Shown here: positions 41,862 through 50,392 of the stretch, piece after piece
Layout of the letters: every line of letters starts with the position of its first letter
Numbering within the stretch: the stretch's first letter is position 1
Assembly: GCA_964420605.1 (NCBI GenBank)
Contig: CAYQUC010000003.1
Span: 33,919 to 97,918, forward strand
Direction: 5' to 3'
Origin: CAYQUC01 sp964420605
GTDB lineage: Bacteria > Pseudomonadota > Gammaproteobacteria > UBA6429 > Thiohalophilaceae
DNA length: 64,000 nucleotides
Translations under genes and position numbers: made by a program
Notes under the pieces: generated by a model
Told to the model about the DNA's origin: nothing
The model's input: only the letters and a program-made list of their open reading frames with translations
Databases searched by the model: none

Positions 41862-42284
41862 TTACTTCTCCTTTGGTGGTTGTGTAGTAATAACTTTAGT
41901 TTTGGTTTGTTCTTTATGCTTGCCGCTATACTTAATATCGTTATTTTTTTTATTTCTATCTAGGTAAATCGCCAAGGAATCGAGTTGCGATTCCCAGAAT
42001 TCACGGTAGAAATGAATCCACTCAGATGCAGTTTCTAATGGCCCAGCATTTAATTCACAACGGCGGATACGCCCGTCTTTATGGCGTTGTAACAACCCTG
42101 CTTTTTCTAATACACCGAGATGTTTTGATATTGCCGGTAATGACATATCAAACGGTTCAGCTAATTCAGTTACAACCGCATCGCCCGTTGCTAAGCGCGC
42201 CAAGATTGCGCGCCGGGTACTATCCGAAAGCGCATGAAATACCCGATCTAATTTAAATTCTTGAGAACCACTATATTTAACCAT
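41862..42284 (-). CDS. ArsR-family repressor with operator over its own start codon
   Basis: A 140-residue winged-helix repressor. Recognisable parts are DRVFHALSDSTRRAILARLA, the recognition helix in MSLPAISKHLGVLEKAGLL and RRCELNAGPLE. There is no metal-binding cysteine motif, so it belongs to the non-metal ArsR group paired with SRPBCC proteins. I choose the ATG at 42284 over an in-frame start 27 codons upstream because all conserved sequence begins there and the palindromic operator 42266-42303 is centred on it. The first codons (Met-Val-Lys-Tyr-Ser-Gly) are themselves one operator half. A basic tail rich in Lys closes the protein. Confidence 0.9.
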   Translation of the reverse strand: MVKYSGSQEFKLDRVFHALSDSTRRAILARLATGDAVVTELAEPFDMSLPAISKHLGVLEKAGLLQRHKDGRIRRCELNAGPLETASEWIHFYREFWESQLDSLAIYLDRNKKNNDIKYSGKHKEQTKTKVITTQPPKEK

Positions 42285-42303
42285 GTGGTTAAATATAGTG
42301 GTT
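42266..42303 (-). promoter_or_regulatory. 38-bp perfect palindrome, ArsR operator
   Basis: The arms AACCACTATATTTAACCA (42266-42283) and its exact reverse complement (42286-42303) flank a 2-nt centre TG. The start codon of the ArsR gene lies at the centre (42284-42282). A bound repressor would block ribosome access or elongation of transcription as well as promoter clearance. The core TTTAACCA-TG-TGGTTAAA resembles the operators I know for ArsR/SRPBCC modules. Confidence 0.85.
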
Positions 42304-42497
42304 AGTGGCAAGCTTGTCAAATTTTTTGTTACTGAACTGAAATCCACTAAAATATCGGGAATCACTGCTATCCCGTTAAAAACGTCTAATATTACTTTAT
42401 AAAATTAGCCTCTAAATTGCACACATTGCGCTAAAACATAAATGAGATATGCTCTAACTGCATTTTTATACGTTAAGCAGACAATAATAAAGTGATT

Positions 42498-43034
42498 TTA
42501 TAGAAGGCTTTCTACTTGAGGTGTCATTATTAATACTTCGCCACACTTACGACACGCATAATTCGCGGTACCACGTACAACCTGGTTATGCCGTTTGGTG
42601 GTAAATTGGTAGGTATCACAGGAACAGTGATAATCGATACGTTTGTGTTGCCGAGTGGGAATTCCGGTTAAATCATAATTACCCGTCGCTTTGGCAGCAA
42701 CACCAAATAATTGCATTATTGATTTCCATTGCGCACCATGCGGCCGAATGCGTCGAAGGCCATAAAGTTCATCTGAAATATAATGCGCAACCTCATGCGG
42801 AATGGTATCCGATAAACTGTCGTTATAATATTTTGAAAACAGATATGGATTATAACGAATGTATTTTTTTCTGGCTTTAACACAATACATTCCCGAAGCG
42901 CGTCCAGATAAATCAAATAACACCGGAATCGCTTTAAATTCACGATCATAAAACCGACTAGCACGCTGTATAAATGACAATGTGACTTCGACAACCTGTT
43001 GTTGCTGTTGTTCTGTTATCGGTTCAATAATCAT
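42498..43034 (-). CDS. SprT-like zinc metallopeptidase
   Basis: A 178-residue SprT-family protein. The zinc site HEVAHYI is in the middle (about 100), with the third ligand likely in HGAQWKSIM. The C-terminal zinc ribbon has YHCSCDTYQF and YACRKCGEVL. The N-terminus (EVTLSFIQRASRFYDREFK) is usual. Length and domain order agree with E. coli SprT (165). The cellular role is unsettled; the SprT fold is shared with DNA-protein-crosslink proteases. A single gene, no partner nearby. Confidence 0.9.
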   Translation of the reverse strand: MIIEPITEQQQQQVVEVTLSFIQRASRFYDREFKAIPVLFDLSGRASGMYCVKARKKYIRYNPYLFSKYYNDSLSDTIPHEVAHYISDELYGLRRIRPHGAQWKSIMQLFGVAAKATGNYDLTGIPTRQHKRIDYHCSCDTYQFTTKRHNQVVRGTANYACRKCGEVLIMTPQVESLL

Positions 43035-43323
43035 GTTAGTTGGCTAACCTCTGATTGAATGTACGTTTTAGCGTTGTAAAAACTACAGCTTGAAGCTGGA
43101 ACTGTATAATATTTAGACATATCAATCGTATCGTATTACTTCTTGCTATAATGCAGTAAAGCTTATTCATCCCTAGCCGATAAATAATTTACTGTTTGTA
43201 ACGAAAAATACCTGTATATAGCTATATTGTAATTATTGCACATATTTTAGCGTTACAATCACCTTTTAATATTAAAAAAATTCGATATAATAATTTACTA
43301 TATTATTGACTGGGTGCAAGGAA

Positions 43324-43617
43324 ATGCTGACAAATACAATAAATAAACAATCAACTCAACAACCAAATCTCACGCTGAGTTTAGAGCCGGGAATTATTAC
43401 TCTTGGACGGGCTAAAGATAACAAAATTACCATTAATGAAGACCTTGTGAGTAAATACCACGCAAGAATTTTTACTTACTTCCAAGCATCCTATATTGAA
43501 GATTTAGGAAGTACTAATGGAACATTTGTTAATGGTAAACGTATCGGAACCCACATTCTAAATCCTGGTGATGCCGTATTGCTCGGTAAATACCTTATTC
43601 AAATTAAAACAAAATAA
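43324..43617 (+). CDS. FHA domain protein
   Basis: A 97-residue protein that consists almost only of one forkhead-associated domain, which binds phosphothreonine. The key residues are in LGRAKDNKITI, LVSKYHARIF and IEDLGSTNGTFVNGKRIG (Arg, Ser-x-x-His, Asn). A TTG-started frame begins at 43306, but the ATG at 43324 is preceded by AAGGA and is the better start. No Ser/Thr kinase gene lies in the window. A bidirectional terminator follows. Confidence 0.88.
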   Translation: MLTNTINKQSTQQPNLTLSLEPGIITLGRAKDNKITINEDLVSKYHARIFTYFQASYIEDLGSTNGTFVNGKRIGTHILNPGDAVLLGKYLIQIKTK

Positions 43618-43628
43618 TACTGCAAAAA

Positions 43629-43652
43629 AAACCCTGTCACTAGACAGGGTTT
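43629..43652. terminator. Bidirectional terminator between FHA and cold-shock genes
   Basis: Perfect 10-nt arms AAACCCTGTC and GACAGGGTTT with a 4-nt loop, preceded by a run of A and followed by TTTCTT. It serves both convergent genes. Confidence 0.9.
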
Positions 43653-43675
43653 CTTGTAGGGACTTACTCGCTCAA

Positions 43676-43879
43676 TTAGCCCATTGTAACTTGTGTTGCT
43701 TGTGGACCTTTTGGTCCTGTTTCAACTTCAAAATTGACAGCTTGACCTTCATCTAGTTTTTTATACCCTTCAGATTTTATTGCTGAAAAGTGAACAAATA
43801 CATCGGCAGTGCCGTCATCAGGAGCGATAAATCCAAAGCCTTTCGTATTGTTAAACCATTTAACTGTACCCGTCGCCAT
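43676..43879 (-). CDS. Cold-shock protein (CspA family)
   Basis: A 67-residue single-domain RNA chaperone. The two RNP motifs are intact (KGFGFIAPDDG and VFVHFSAI), and the ends MATGTVKWFN and GPQATQVT are typical. Ribosome site GAGGAAAT precedes ATG. The 190-nt stretch between this start and the YbiT stop may hold a long cold-shock leader, but I cannot identify a cold box. A strong terminator follows the gene. Which Csp paralogue it is cannot be decided. Confidence 0.95.
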   Translation of the reverse strand: MATGTVKWFNNTKGFGFIAPDDGTADVFVHFSAIKSEGYKKLDEGQAVNFEVETGPKGPQATQVTMG

Positions 43880-44071
43880 ATAAATTTCCTCTATTTAATT
43901 AACTACAAATCATGCAGTGCAAATTAACAGGAGTAAACAGGTGAGGGACTTCTGTAAGTTGCGAATTTAACATGTACCGATTCGGAGATTACCCCAAGTA
44001 CTTGTATAATTCTAGCTTTCTAACAACATTTTATAATTACCACAAATATTATAATTTAATTTGTTCGAGAT

Positions 44072-45664
44072 TTATTCTATATGTTGACTCGTTAAGTACT
44101 CTTCATAATTACCATCATACTGCACAATTTTTTCAGGTGTCATTTCAATAATTCGTGTCGCAACGGACGATACAAATTCGCGATCATGACTCACAAAAAG
44201 TAAGGTACCCGGATAATTCTCAAGTGCGGTATTCAATGATTCAATAGACTCCATATCAAGATGATTGGTTGGTTCGTCCATGACCAAAATATTATCTTTT
44301 TGCAGCATTAATTTTCCGAACAACATTCTGCCTTGTTCACCACCGGATATAACTTTCACTGACTTATTAATATCATCCTGCGCAAACAACATTTTACCAA
44401 GCGTCCCACGAATAACTTGTTCGTCATCTTTTTCTTGTTTCCATTGATACAGCCAATCGTATAAATTAAGATCTTCTGCAAAATCTTCCACATGATCTTG
44501 GGCAAAATACCCGACAGTGGAATTTTCAGACCAACCAACCTTGCCATTATTTGTTGTTAGCTCTCCAACTAAACAGCGTAGTAAGGTTGTCTTACCAATA
44601 CCATTAGGGCCAATAATTGCGATACGTTCTCCCACATCAACATTTAAATCAAGTCCCTTAAATATTTCATTATCATCAAAAGATATGCTGATAGCTTCAA
44701 CTTCCAGTGCTCGGCGATATAATTTCTTATCTTGTTCAAATCGAATAAAAGGATTTACTCGGCTTGATATTTTAATATCATCTAATTTAATTTTATCAAT
44801 TTGTTTGGCACGTGACGTTGCTTGTTTGGCTTTAGAAGCATTGGCTGAGAATCGACTCACGAATGCCTGTAACTCTGCAATTTGAGCTTTTTTCTTGGCA
44901 TTACTAGAATATAATTGTTCACGTGCTTGGGTTGCTGCGATCATGTACTCATCATAATTACCAGGATAAACACGTAATTCACCGTAATCCAAATCGGCCA
45001 TGTGCGTACAGACACTATTTAAAAAATGTCGATCATGAGAAATAATAATCATGGTACTGTTTCGCTCATTTAATATATTTTCTAACCACCGAATGGTATT
45101 AATATCAAGGTTATTGGTTGGTTCATCAAGCAGTAAAATATCAGGATCAGCGAATAACACTTGGGCTAATAACACCCGCAGTTTCCAACCCGGTGCCACC
45201 GAACTCATCAAACCACTGTGTTGTTCAATTGGAATTTCTAATCCAAGCAATAACTCCCCGGCACGCGCTTCTGCGGTATAACCATCCATTTCGGCAAATT
45301 CCACTTCGAGTTCAGCAACCTTCATACCTTCATCTTCACTCATGTCCGGTAAGGCATAAATACGATCACGCTCTTTTTTCACTTCCCAGAGATTTTTGTG
45401 ACCCATAATAACGGTGTCAATGACATTAAATTCTTCAAATGCAAATTGGTTCTGTCCAAGCACCGCAAACGTCTCATCGGCATCAAATGACACAGTACCG
45501 GTAGTTTGCTCTAATTGGCCAGACAGAATTTTCATAAAGGTTGATTTGCCACAACCATTGGCTCCAATTAGACCATAGCGATTACCGCCACCAAATTTAA
45601 CAGAGATGTTTTCGAATAAAGGTTTAGAACCAAATTGGATGGAAATATTTGCTGTAGAAATCAA
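44072..45664 (-). CDS. ybiT: ABC-F ATPase YbiT, TTG start
   Basis: A soluble ABC-F protein with two nucleotide-binding domains. First Walker A GANGCGKST and signature with LLDEPTNNLD; second Walker A GPNGIGKTT with MDEPTNHLDMES. The linker ends with the family stretch RFSANASKAKQATSRAKQIDKI. ABC-F proteins act on ribosomes, mostly as translation factors. E. coli YbiT has 530 residues and starts with a strand equivalent to ISTANISIQFG. Here that position is a TTG at 45664 with GGAG 8 nt upstream, which gives 530 residues. An open ATG start 17 codons earlier would add a non-conserved extension. The gene is monocistronic. Confidence 0.93.
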   Translation of the reverse strand: MISTANISIQFGSKPLFENISVKFGGGNRYGLIGANGCGKSTFMKILSGQLEQTTGTVSFDADETFAVLGQNQFAFEEFNVIDTVIMGHKNLWEVKKERDRIYALPDMSEDEGMKVAELEVEFAEMDGYTAEARAGELLLGLEIPIEQHSGLMSSVAPGWKLRVLLAQVLFADPDILLLDEPTNNLDINTIRWLENILNERNSTMIIISHDRHFLNSVCTHMADLDYGELRVYPGNYDEYMIAATQAREQLYSSNAKKKAQIAELQAFVSRFSANASKAKQATSRAKQIDKIKLDDIKISSRVNPFIRFEQDKKLYRRALEVEAISISFDDNEIFKGLDLNVDVGERIAIIGPNGIGKTTLLRCLVGELTTNNGKVGWSENSTVGYFAQDHVEDFAEDLNLYDWLYQWKQEKDDEQVIRGTLGKMLFAQDDINKSVKVISGGEQGRMLFGKLMLQKDNILVMDEPTNHLDMESIESLNTALENYPGTLLFVSHDREFVSSVATRIIEMTPEKIVQYDGNYEEYLTSQHIE

Positions 45665-46082
45665 TGTGTTAACTCCAGATGGGTGGACAGGTATAAAAGC
45701 TGCGTATTGTCGCATAAATTAGCAGCGACTAAAATAGCGCAAAGATATTTAACCTGACTTGTGGATTAAAAAGGATTCACCCAGGCGTAGCGGCAAGCCA
45801 TAGCATTGAGAGCAGCTGGCTTTAAGGTCATAGTACTGCAATTTATGCCCATTAGAGCGTGATACAGGCCCTCTCTACTTTAGTCGCATTCTATCAAATC
45901 GAGCTAATATGGTCGCATATATGAATTTTATCGTAATAAAGTGGTATTGATTCGTATTTCGGTAAAATTTCTATCCTAAATATTCTCAATCAAGTACTAT
46001 TAATAATCAACCAAATTAAACATCCTGTTCTAAACAGTTATTAATGTATATAAGTAAATATCGATAAATACGTTCGATAAAA
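45665..46082. other. Intergenic region without recognised gene
   Basis: This divergent gap of about 420 nt must hold the promoters of ybiT and of the exported OB-fold protein gene. I see no RNA gene, no clear palindrome and no long reading frame. The part at about 45780-45880 is less AT-rich than its surroundings, without any recognisable structure. Confidence 0.5.
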
Positions 46083-46952
46083 ATGGAGTATTCGAAAGTG
46101 ATTAAAACTATCAATAAAATTATTGTTGCCAATTTAGTAACATTTGCCACCATTACTGCCTGCTATGCCGCAGAGGAAAAAAAATCAACCAGCGCTACAA
46201 CCGGCTCTAAAATAACAACCAGCGTTAAGCAAACAAAAACTGAAGATTTAATCACCGGCACTGTAAAAGAAACAATGAATGCAGGTGGCTATACTTATAT
46301 GTCATTTGTCGTTAATGGCAAAGCACGATGGGTTGCAGGCCCAAAAACGATTGTTAAAGTAGGCAGTACAGTCAGTATCATACCGCCAATGGCAATGCCT
46401 AACTTTAAAAGTTCGGCCCTCAAACGTGAATTCGACATGATTTATTTCACCGGCAAAATTATCGCTGGCAAAGTTGATATTATGAAGCCCGGTAAAATGA
46501 CCAACACCATGCCAGAATTAGCAAAAACCGGATCAACCGCTCCCCATGCTGGTGTTGATATGGCTAAGGTAACTACCCCGGCTGCAGATTCAATGACTCA
46601 AAATGATCGCCTCAAAACTACTGCCAAACAATCACACCCGATTAAAGGCATTAAAAAAGCAAAAAACGGCAAAACCATTAATGATGTACTCAAGCAAAAG
46701 AAAAAACTTGCCGGTAAATCAGTAAAAATTCGAGGACAAGTTGTAAAGTATACTTCTGAAGTCATGAATAAAAACTGGATTCATATCAAAGACAGTAGCA
46801 CCGGTGACGATTTAACAATTACAACCAGTGGTAGCGCTAAAGTTGGTGACACAATAATAGTCGATGGTAAAATTGCAGTTAATAAAGATTTTGGATATGG
46901 TTATATCTATAATGTTATTGTAGAAGATGCTAAATTAACAATCGAAAAGTAA
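46083..46952 (+). CDS. Exported protein with NrfJ-like and OB-fold regions
   Basis: A 289-residue protein with a signal peptide (to about residue 29, ACYAA). A first module (about 54-100) has GTVKETMNAGGYTYMSFVVNGKARWVAGP, a pattern I associate with NrfJ-related periplasmic proteins. A Thr/Lys-rich linker follows, and the C-terminal module (about 215-289) has GKSVKIRGQVVKYTSEVM and NWIHIKDSSTG, an OB-fold. GTG at 46098 with GGAG 8 nt upstream is an alternative start. A stem-loop terminator lies at 47060-47083. NrfJ relatives sit near nitrite reductase genes; none is seen here. Function is unknown. Confidence 0.78.
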   Translation: MEYSKVIKTINKIIVANLVTFATITACYAAEEKKSTSATTGSKITTSVKQTKTEDLITGTVKETMNAGGYTYMSFVVNGKARWVAGPKTIVKVGSTVSIIPPMAMPNFKSSALKREFDMIYFTGKIIAGKVDIMKPGKMTNTMPELAKTGSTAPHAGVDMAKVTTPAADSMTQNDRLKTTAKQSHPIKGIKKAKNGKTINDVLKQKKKLAGKSVKIRGQVVKYTSEVMNKNWIHIKDSSTGDDLTITTSGSAKVGDTIIVDGKIAVNKDFGYGYIYNVIVEDAKLTIEK

Positions 46953-47059
46953 AGTAACGATTATAAAAAACATAAAGTTCTGGAGACACTAGCCGGACAG
47001 TACTGTAAAATTTATTAGCTTCAAGATTAGAATAATAATTGTTATACTAATAATAATTT

Positions 47060-47083
47060 AAAGCCAGGGTTTACTCTGGCTTT
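47060..47083 (+). terminator. Stem-loop terminator before recQ
   Basis: Arms AAAGCCAG (47060-47067) and CTGGCTTT (47076-47083) with an 8-nt loop, followed by ATTGTTT. It ends just 28 nt before the recQ start, so recQ transcription would begin inside or shortly after this hairpin, or read through it. Confidence 0.65.
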
Positions 47084-47111
47084 ATTGTTTAAACAACAAC
47101 ATAAAAATACT

Positions 47112-49232
47112 ATGCATGAAGCCCGAGAAATTTTAAAGAATACCTTTGGTTATTCTGAATTTCGACACCACCAAGCAGATATTATTAGTGCTTTATTAGA
47201 TAATAAAGATGCACTGGTATTAATGCCAACTGGCGGTGGTAAATCACTTTGTTACCAAATACCAAGCTTGGTTCGAGCCGGTACAGGAGTCGTGATATCG
47301 CCACTCATCGCGTTAATGCACGACCAAGTCGAAGCCCTAAAACAAACCGGCATTAACGCCGTTTTTATCAACTCAAGCCAAAATAACGCAACACAAAACC
47401 AAATTACCCGAGATTTAATGACTGGTAAGATCGACATTTTATATATCTCCCCCGAACGCTTATTACTCGATCGAACATTAAACCTACTCAGTAATATACA
47501 AATATCATTATTTGCAATAGATGAAGCTCATTGCGTATCACAATGGGGCCATGATTTTCGAAAAGAATATCAACAACTCAGTATTTTACACCAACGGTTT
47601 CCACATGTACCACGTGTGGCATTAACAGCAACCGCTGACCAACGAACCCGTGATGAAATTATCACGCAGTTGCAATTACAAAATGCTGAGATATTTATTA
47701 ACAGTTTTGATCGACCCAATATTCGTTACACCATTAGCGAAGGTCAAAATTCACGTGATCGCCTTTGGCAGTTTTTAGAACAGCACCATGCTGAAGATGC
47801 TGGAATTGTGTATTGTTTATCACGAAAAAAAGTCGAACAAACAACCGAGTGGTTAGTCCACAAAGGTCGTAACGCACTCGCTTATCACGCAGGACTACCT
47901 GCGGCTGTGCGGCAAAAAAACCAACAAAGCTTCTTACGCGAAAGTGGTGTTATTGTTGTTGCAACAATTGCATTTGGCATGGGCATCGACAAACCCGATG
48001 TGCGCTTTGTTGCACACTTATCGTTACCCAAGAGTATCGAAGCCTATTACCAGGAAACCGGACGTGCAGGTCGCGATGGCGCAGCAGCCAATGCCTGGAT
48101 GTCTTATGGTTTACAAGATGTTATTTTTTTAAGACAGATGATGCAAGAGTCCGATGGTAATGAGCAGTACAAAAGAGTTACTCATCATAAACTTGATGCC
48201 ATGTTAGGTTTATGTGAAGCAACACAATGTCGTCGTCAAACATTATTAGCCTATTTTGAAGAACAGTTACCCAAACCCTGCGGCAATTGTGACAATTGTT
48301 TAACCCCACCCAATACTTGGGATGGCACAGTCGCCGCACAAAAAGCCATGTCGTGCATCATTCGAACCGATCAACGTTTTGGTGTTAATTATTTAATTGA
48401 TGTTTTACTCGGTAAAGATAACGATCGAATTCGCAATTTTCAGCATGATAAAGTCTCCACTTTTGGTATCGGCATGGAATTGAATGCAACACAGTGGCGA
48501 GGTGTATTTCGTCAATTAATATCATTAGGCTATATCAGCGTCGATTTAAATGGATTTGGTTCTTTATTATTAACAGAACAAGCACGGCCTTTACTGCGTA
48601 GCGAAATAACACTTGAATTACGCCAACAACAAAAAGCAGATAAAAAATCATCAAATAAACAGACAAGCTCCAAACAGTCAACCTTAAACGATGCCGACGA
48701 AGAATTATTTTTGGCACTACGTGAACAACGCTTACAACTCGCAAAAGAAATGTCGGTACCACCCTACATTATATTCCATGACACAACATTAATTGACATG
48801 GCAAAACAACGTCCAAAATCGTTAAACGATATGTTATTGATCTCGGGGGTTGGCGAAAAGAAATTGGAAAAATTTGGTCCTAAATTTCTTGAAGTAATAA
48901 CAGATAATCCCTTACCCGAATTATTGATTAATAATTTAAGCATCTCTATTAACAATACCTTATTTCACTTCCAAAACTGTAATAATATTGATGAATTAGC
49001 CAATCTCCGAAATTTGAAAACCAGTACTATCTATTCACACTTATCAGACGCAATCGAAATGGGCTTATTGGACGTACGCCATGTAGTACAACTTGAAGAT
49101 TCAGAATTTAATGAAATACTAAATGCCTTTGACTTATTTTCTGATGATAATCAAAAATTAAAGCCAGTGTACGAAGCTTTAAATAAAGAATACGAATACG
49201 AAATTTTACGTTGCGTTCAAGCCAGCCTTTAA
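47112..49232 (+). CDS. recQ: ATP-dependent DNA helicase RecQ
   Basis: A 706-residue RecQ helicase. The motor shows TGGGKSLCYQIP (Walker A), IDEAHCVSQWGHDFR (Walker B, aromatic loop), ALTATA and QETGRAGRDG. The zinc-binding cysteines lie in CEATQCRRQ and CGNCDNC, followed by the RQC winged helix and an HRDC domain (LREQRLQLAKEMSVPPYIIF, DMLLISGVG). An additional C-terminal helical segment (LKTSTIYSHLSDAIEMG) resembles a helicase-associated HTH. ATG at 47112 fits the family start (MHEAREIL); a TTG nine codons upstream is open but not needed. It unwinds DNA in recombination and fork repair. Confidence 0.96.
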   Translation: MHEAREILKNTFGYSEFRHHQADIISALLDNKDALVLMPTGGGKSLCYQIPSLVRAGTGVVISPLIALMHDQVEALKQTGINAVFINSSQNNATQNQITRDLMTGKIDILYISPERLLLDRTLNLLSNIQISLFAIDEAHCVSQWGHDFRKEYQQLSILHQRFPHVPRVALTATADQRTRDEIITQLQLQNAEIFINSFDRPNIRYTISEGQNSRDRLWQFLEQHHAEDAGIVYCLSRKKVEQTTEWLVHKGRNALAYHAGLPAAVRQKNQQSFLRESGVIVVATIAFGMGIDKPDVRFVAHLSLPKSIEAYYQETGRAGRDGAAANAWMSYGLQDVIFLRQMMQESDGNEQYKRVTHHKLDAMLGLCEATQCRRQTLLAYFEEQLPKPCGNCDNCLTPPNTWDGTVAAQKAMSCIIRTDQRFGVNYLIDVLLGKDNDRIRNFQHDKVSTFGIGMELNATQWRGVFRQLISLGYISVDLNGFGSLLLTEQARPLLRSEITLELRQQQKADKKSSNKQTSSKQSTLNDADEELFLALREQRLQLAKEMSVPPYIIFHDTTLIDMAKQRPKSLNDMLLISGVGEKKLEKFGPKFLEVITDNPLPELLINNLSISINNTLFHFQNCNNIDELANLRNLKTSTIYSHLSDAIEMGLLDVRHVVQLEDSEFNEILNAFDLFSDDNQKLKPVYEALNKEYEYEILRCVQASL

Positions 49233-49479
49233 GTTCCTCATAATTCTACTCAATATCCACGCCTACCCGACAAACTCAAATTTTATAGTATTATTTTGTT
49301 TTTAAAGTCCATAAGCTATTGCTGAAAATCAATCGCCACCTATACTATTACATTACAGGAGCAATAAAACTGCTACATTATCTAACGTATTAATTTAAAA
49401 CTCTTTATTCATTCCTGCTAAAAAATTATTTCTATCAGCATACACTTTCTATGAAATAACAAAACTAAGTTGGACTACT

Positions 49480-50382
49480 ATGTCAGCCACTCAAGAAATA
49501 ACCCAACAAGAAGTAGAGAAACTGCTTAAGGGTATTAAAATTCCATCGCCTCCCCAAATTATTGCCGATCTGCAAATGGAAATGAGTATGCCAGACCCGG
49601 ATCTAAATGAGTTATCGACATTAATAAACAAAGATGTGGGTTTATCCGGCGCTATCATTAAAACCGTTAATTCACCATTCTACGGTAATAAAGACATTAG
49701 CTCGATACCAAAAGCCGTAATGATGCTCGGCATGAAAACCGTGATGAATATCGTTAATACGCTGTGTCTACGAATGACTGTATCAGAACCCTCGGTAGAA
49801 GATGAAGAAAAATTTAAGATGTTAACTAAATTTTGGGACTCCGCAACCGATGTAGCGCAATGTTGTCAATTAATTTCCAAAAAAATTCACTTTAAACCTG
49901 AAAACCAAGCCTATATCGTCGGTTTATTTCATAATGCCGGTATTCCATTACTCATGGAACGTTATGACAACTATCCGGATATAATGGTTCTCTCTTACAC
50001 TCAACAAGAAAATAGACTGGTTGATATTGAAAATGAACATTTAAAAACAAACCACGCCGTTTTAAGCTTTTATACGGCAAAATCGTGGAAATTGCCCATG
50101 AGCTTATGCAATGTTATCGCCAGCCACCATGATGGAGCCCGAGTTTTTGAAGATAAAAAAAACAACCTCACTTCGGATGAACGCACTTTATCGGCTATTT
50201 TAATGTTAGCGCAACATATAGCAGGCCTGTACCGCATACTCGCTAATCAAGAAATTGATTTTGAATGGGAAACTAACCGTTCTGCTGTCATTGAATACTT
50301 AGGTATGAGTGAGTTTGATTTAGATGATTTAATTAGTTACACAAACGAACAAGGTATTGGCGTACAGTCGTATTTTATTTAA
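49480..50382 (+). CDS. HDOD domain protein
   Basis: A 300-residue soluble protein whose core (about 18-225) is an HDOD domain, recognised by PSPPQIIADLQMEMSMPD, GLSGAIIKTVNSPFYG, SIPKAVMMLGMKTVMNIV and the closing NVIASHHDGA. HDOD proteins are non-catalytic relatives of HD hydrolases and regulate signalling through protein contacts. The HD pair is not complete (GLFHNAG instead of HDIG). It is monocistronic and convergent with the AddA-like gene, 10 nt between stops. Input and partner are unknown. Confidence 0.88.
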   Translation: MSATQEITQQEVEKLLKGIKIPSPPQIIADLQMEMSMPDPDLNELSTLINKDVGLSGAIIKTVNSPFYGNKDISSIPKAVMMLGMKTVMNIVNTLCLRMTVSEPSVEDEEKFKMLTKFWDSATDVAQCCQLISKKIHFKPENQAYIVGLFHNAGIPLLMERYDNYPDIMVLSYTQQENRLVDIENEHLKTNHAVLSFYTAKSWKLPMSLCNVIASHHDGARVFEDKKNNLTSDERTLSAILMLAQHIAGLYRILANQEIDFEWETNRSAVIEYLGMSEFDLDDLISYTNEQGIGVQSYFI

Positions 50383-50392
50383 CGCCTCAAAA

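Noticed and set aside
42285..42365. N-terminal 27-codon extension of the ArsR gene
   Set aside because: No conserved sequence, and the operator palindrome centres on the downstream ATG.
45716..46082. Possible RNA gene in the less AT-rich stretch between ybiT and the OB-fold protein gene
   Set aside because: No cloverleaf or stable nested hairpins could be drawn by hand.
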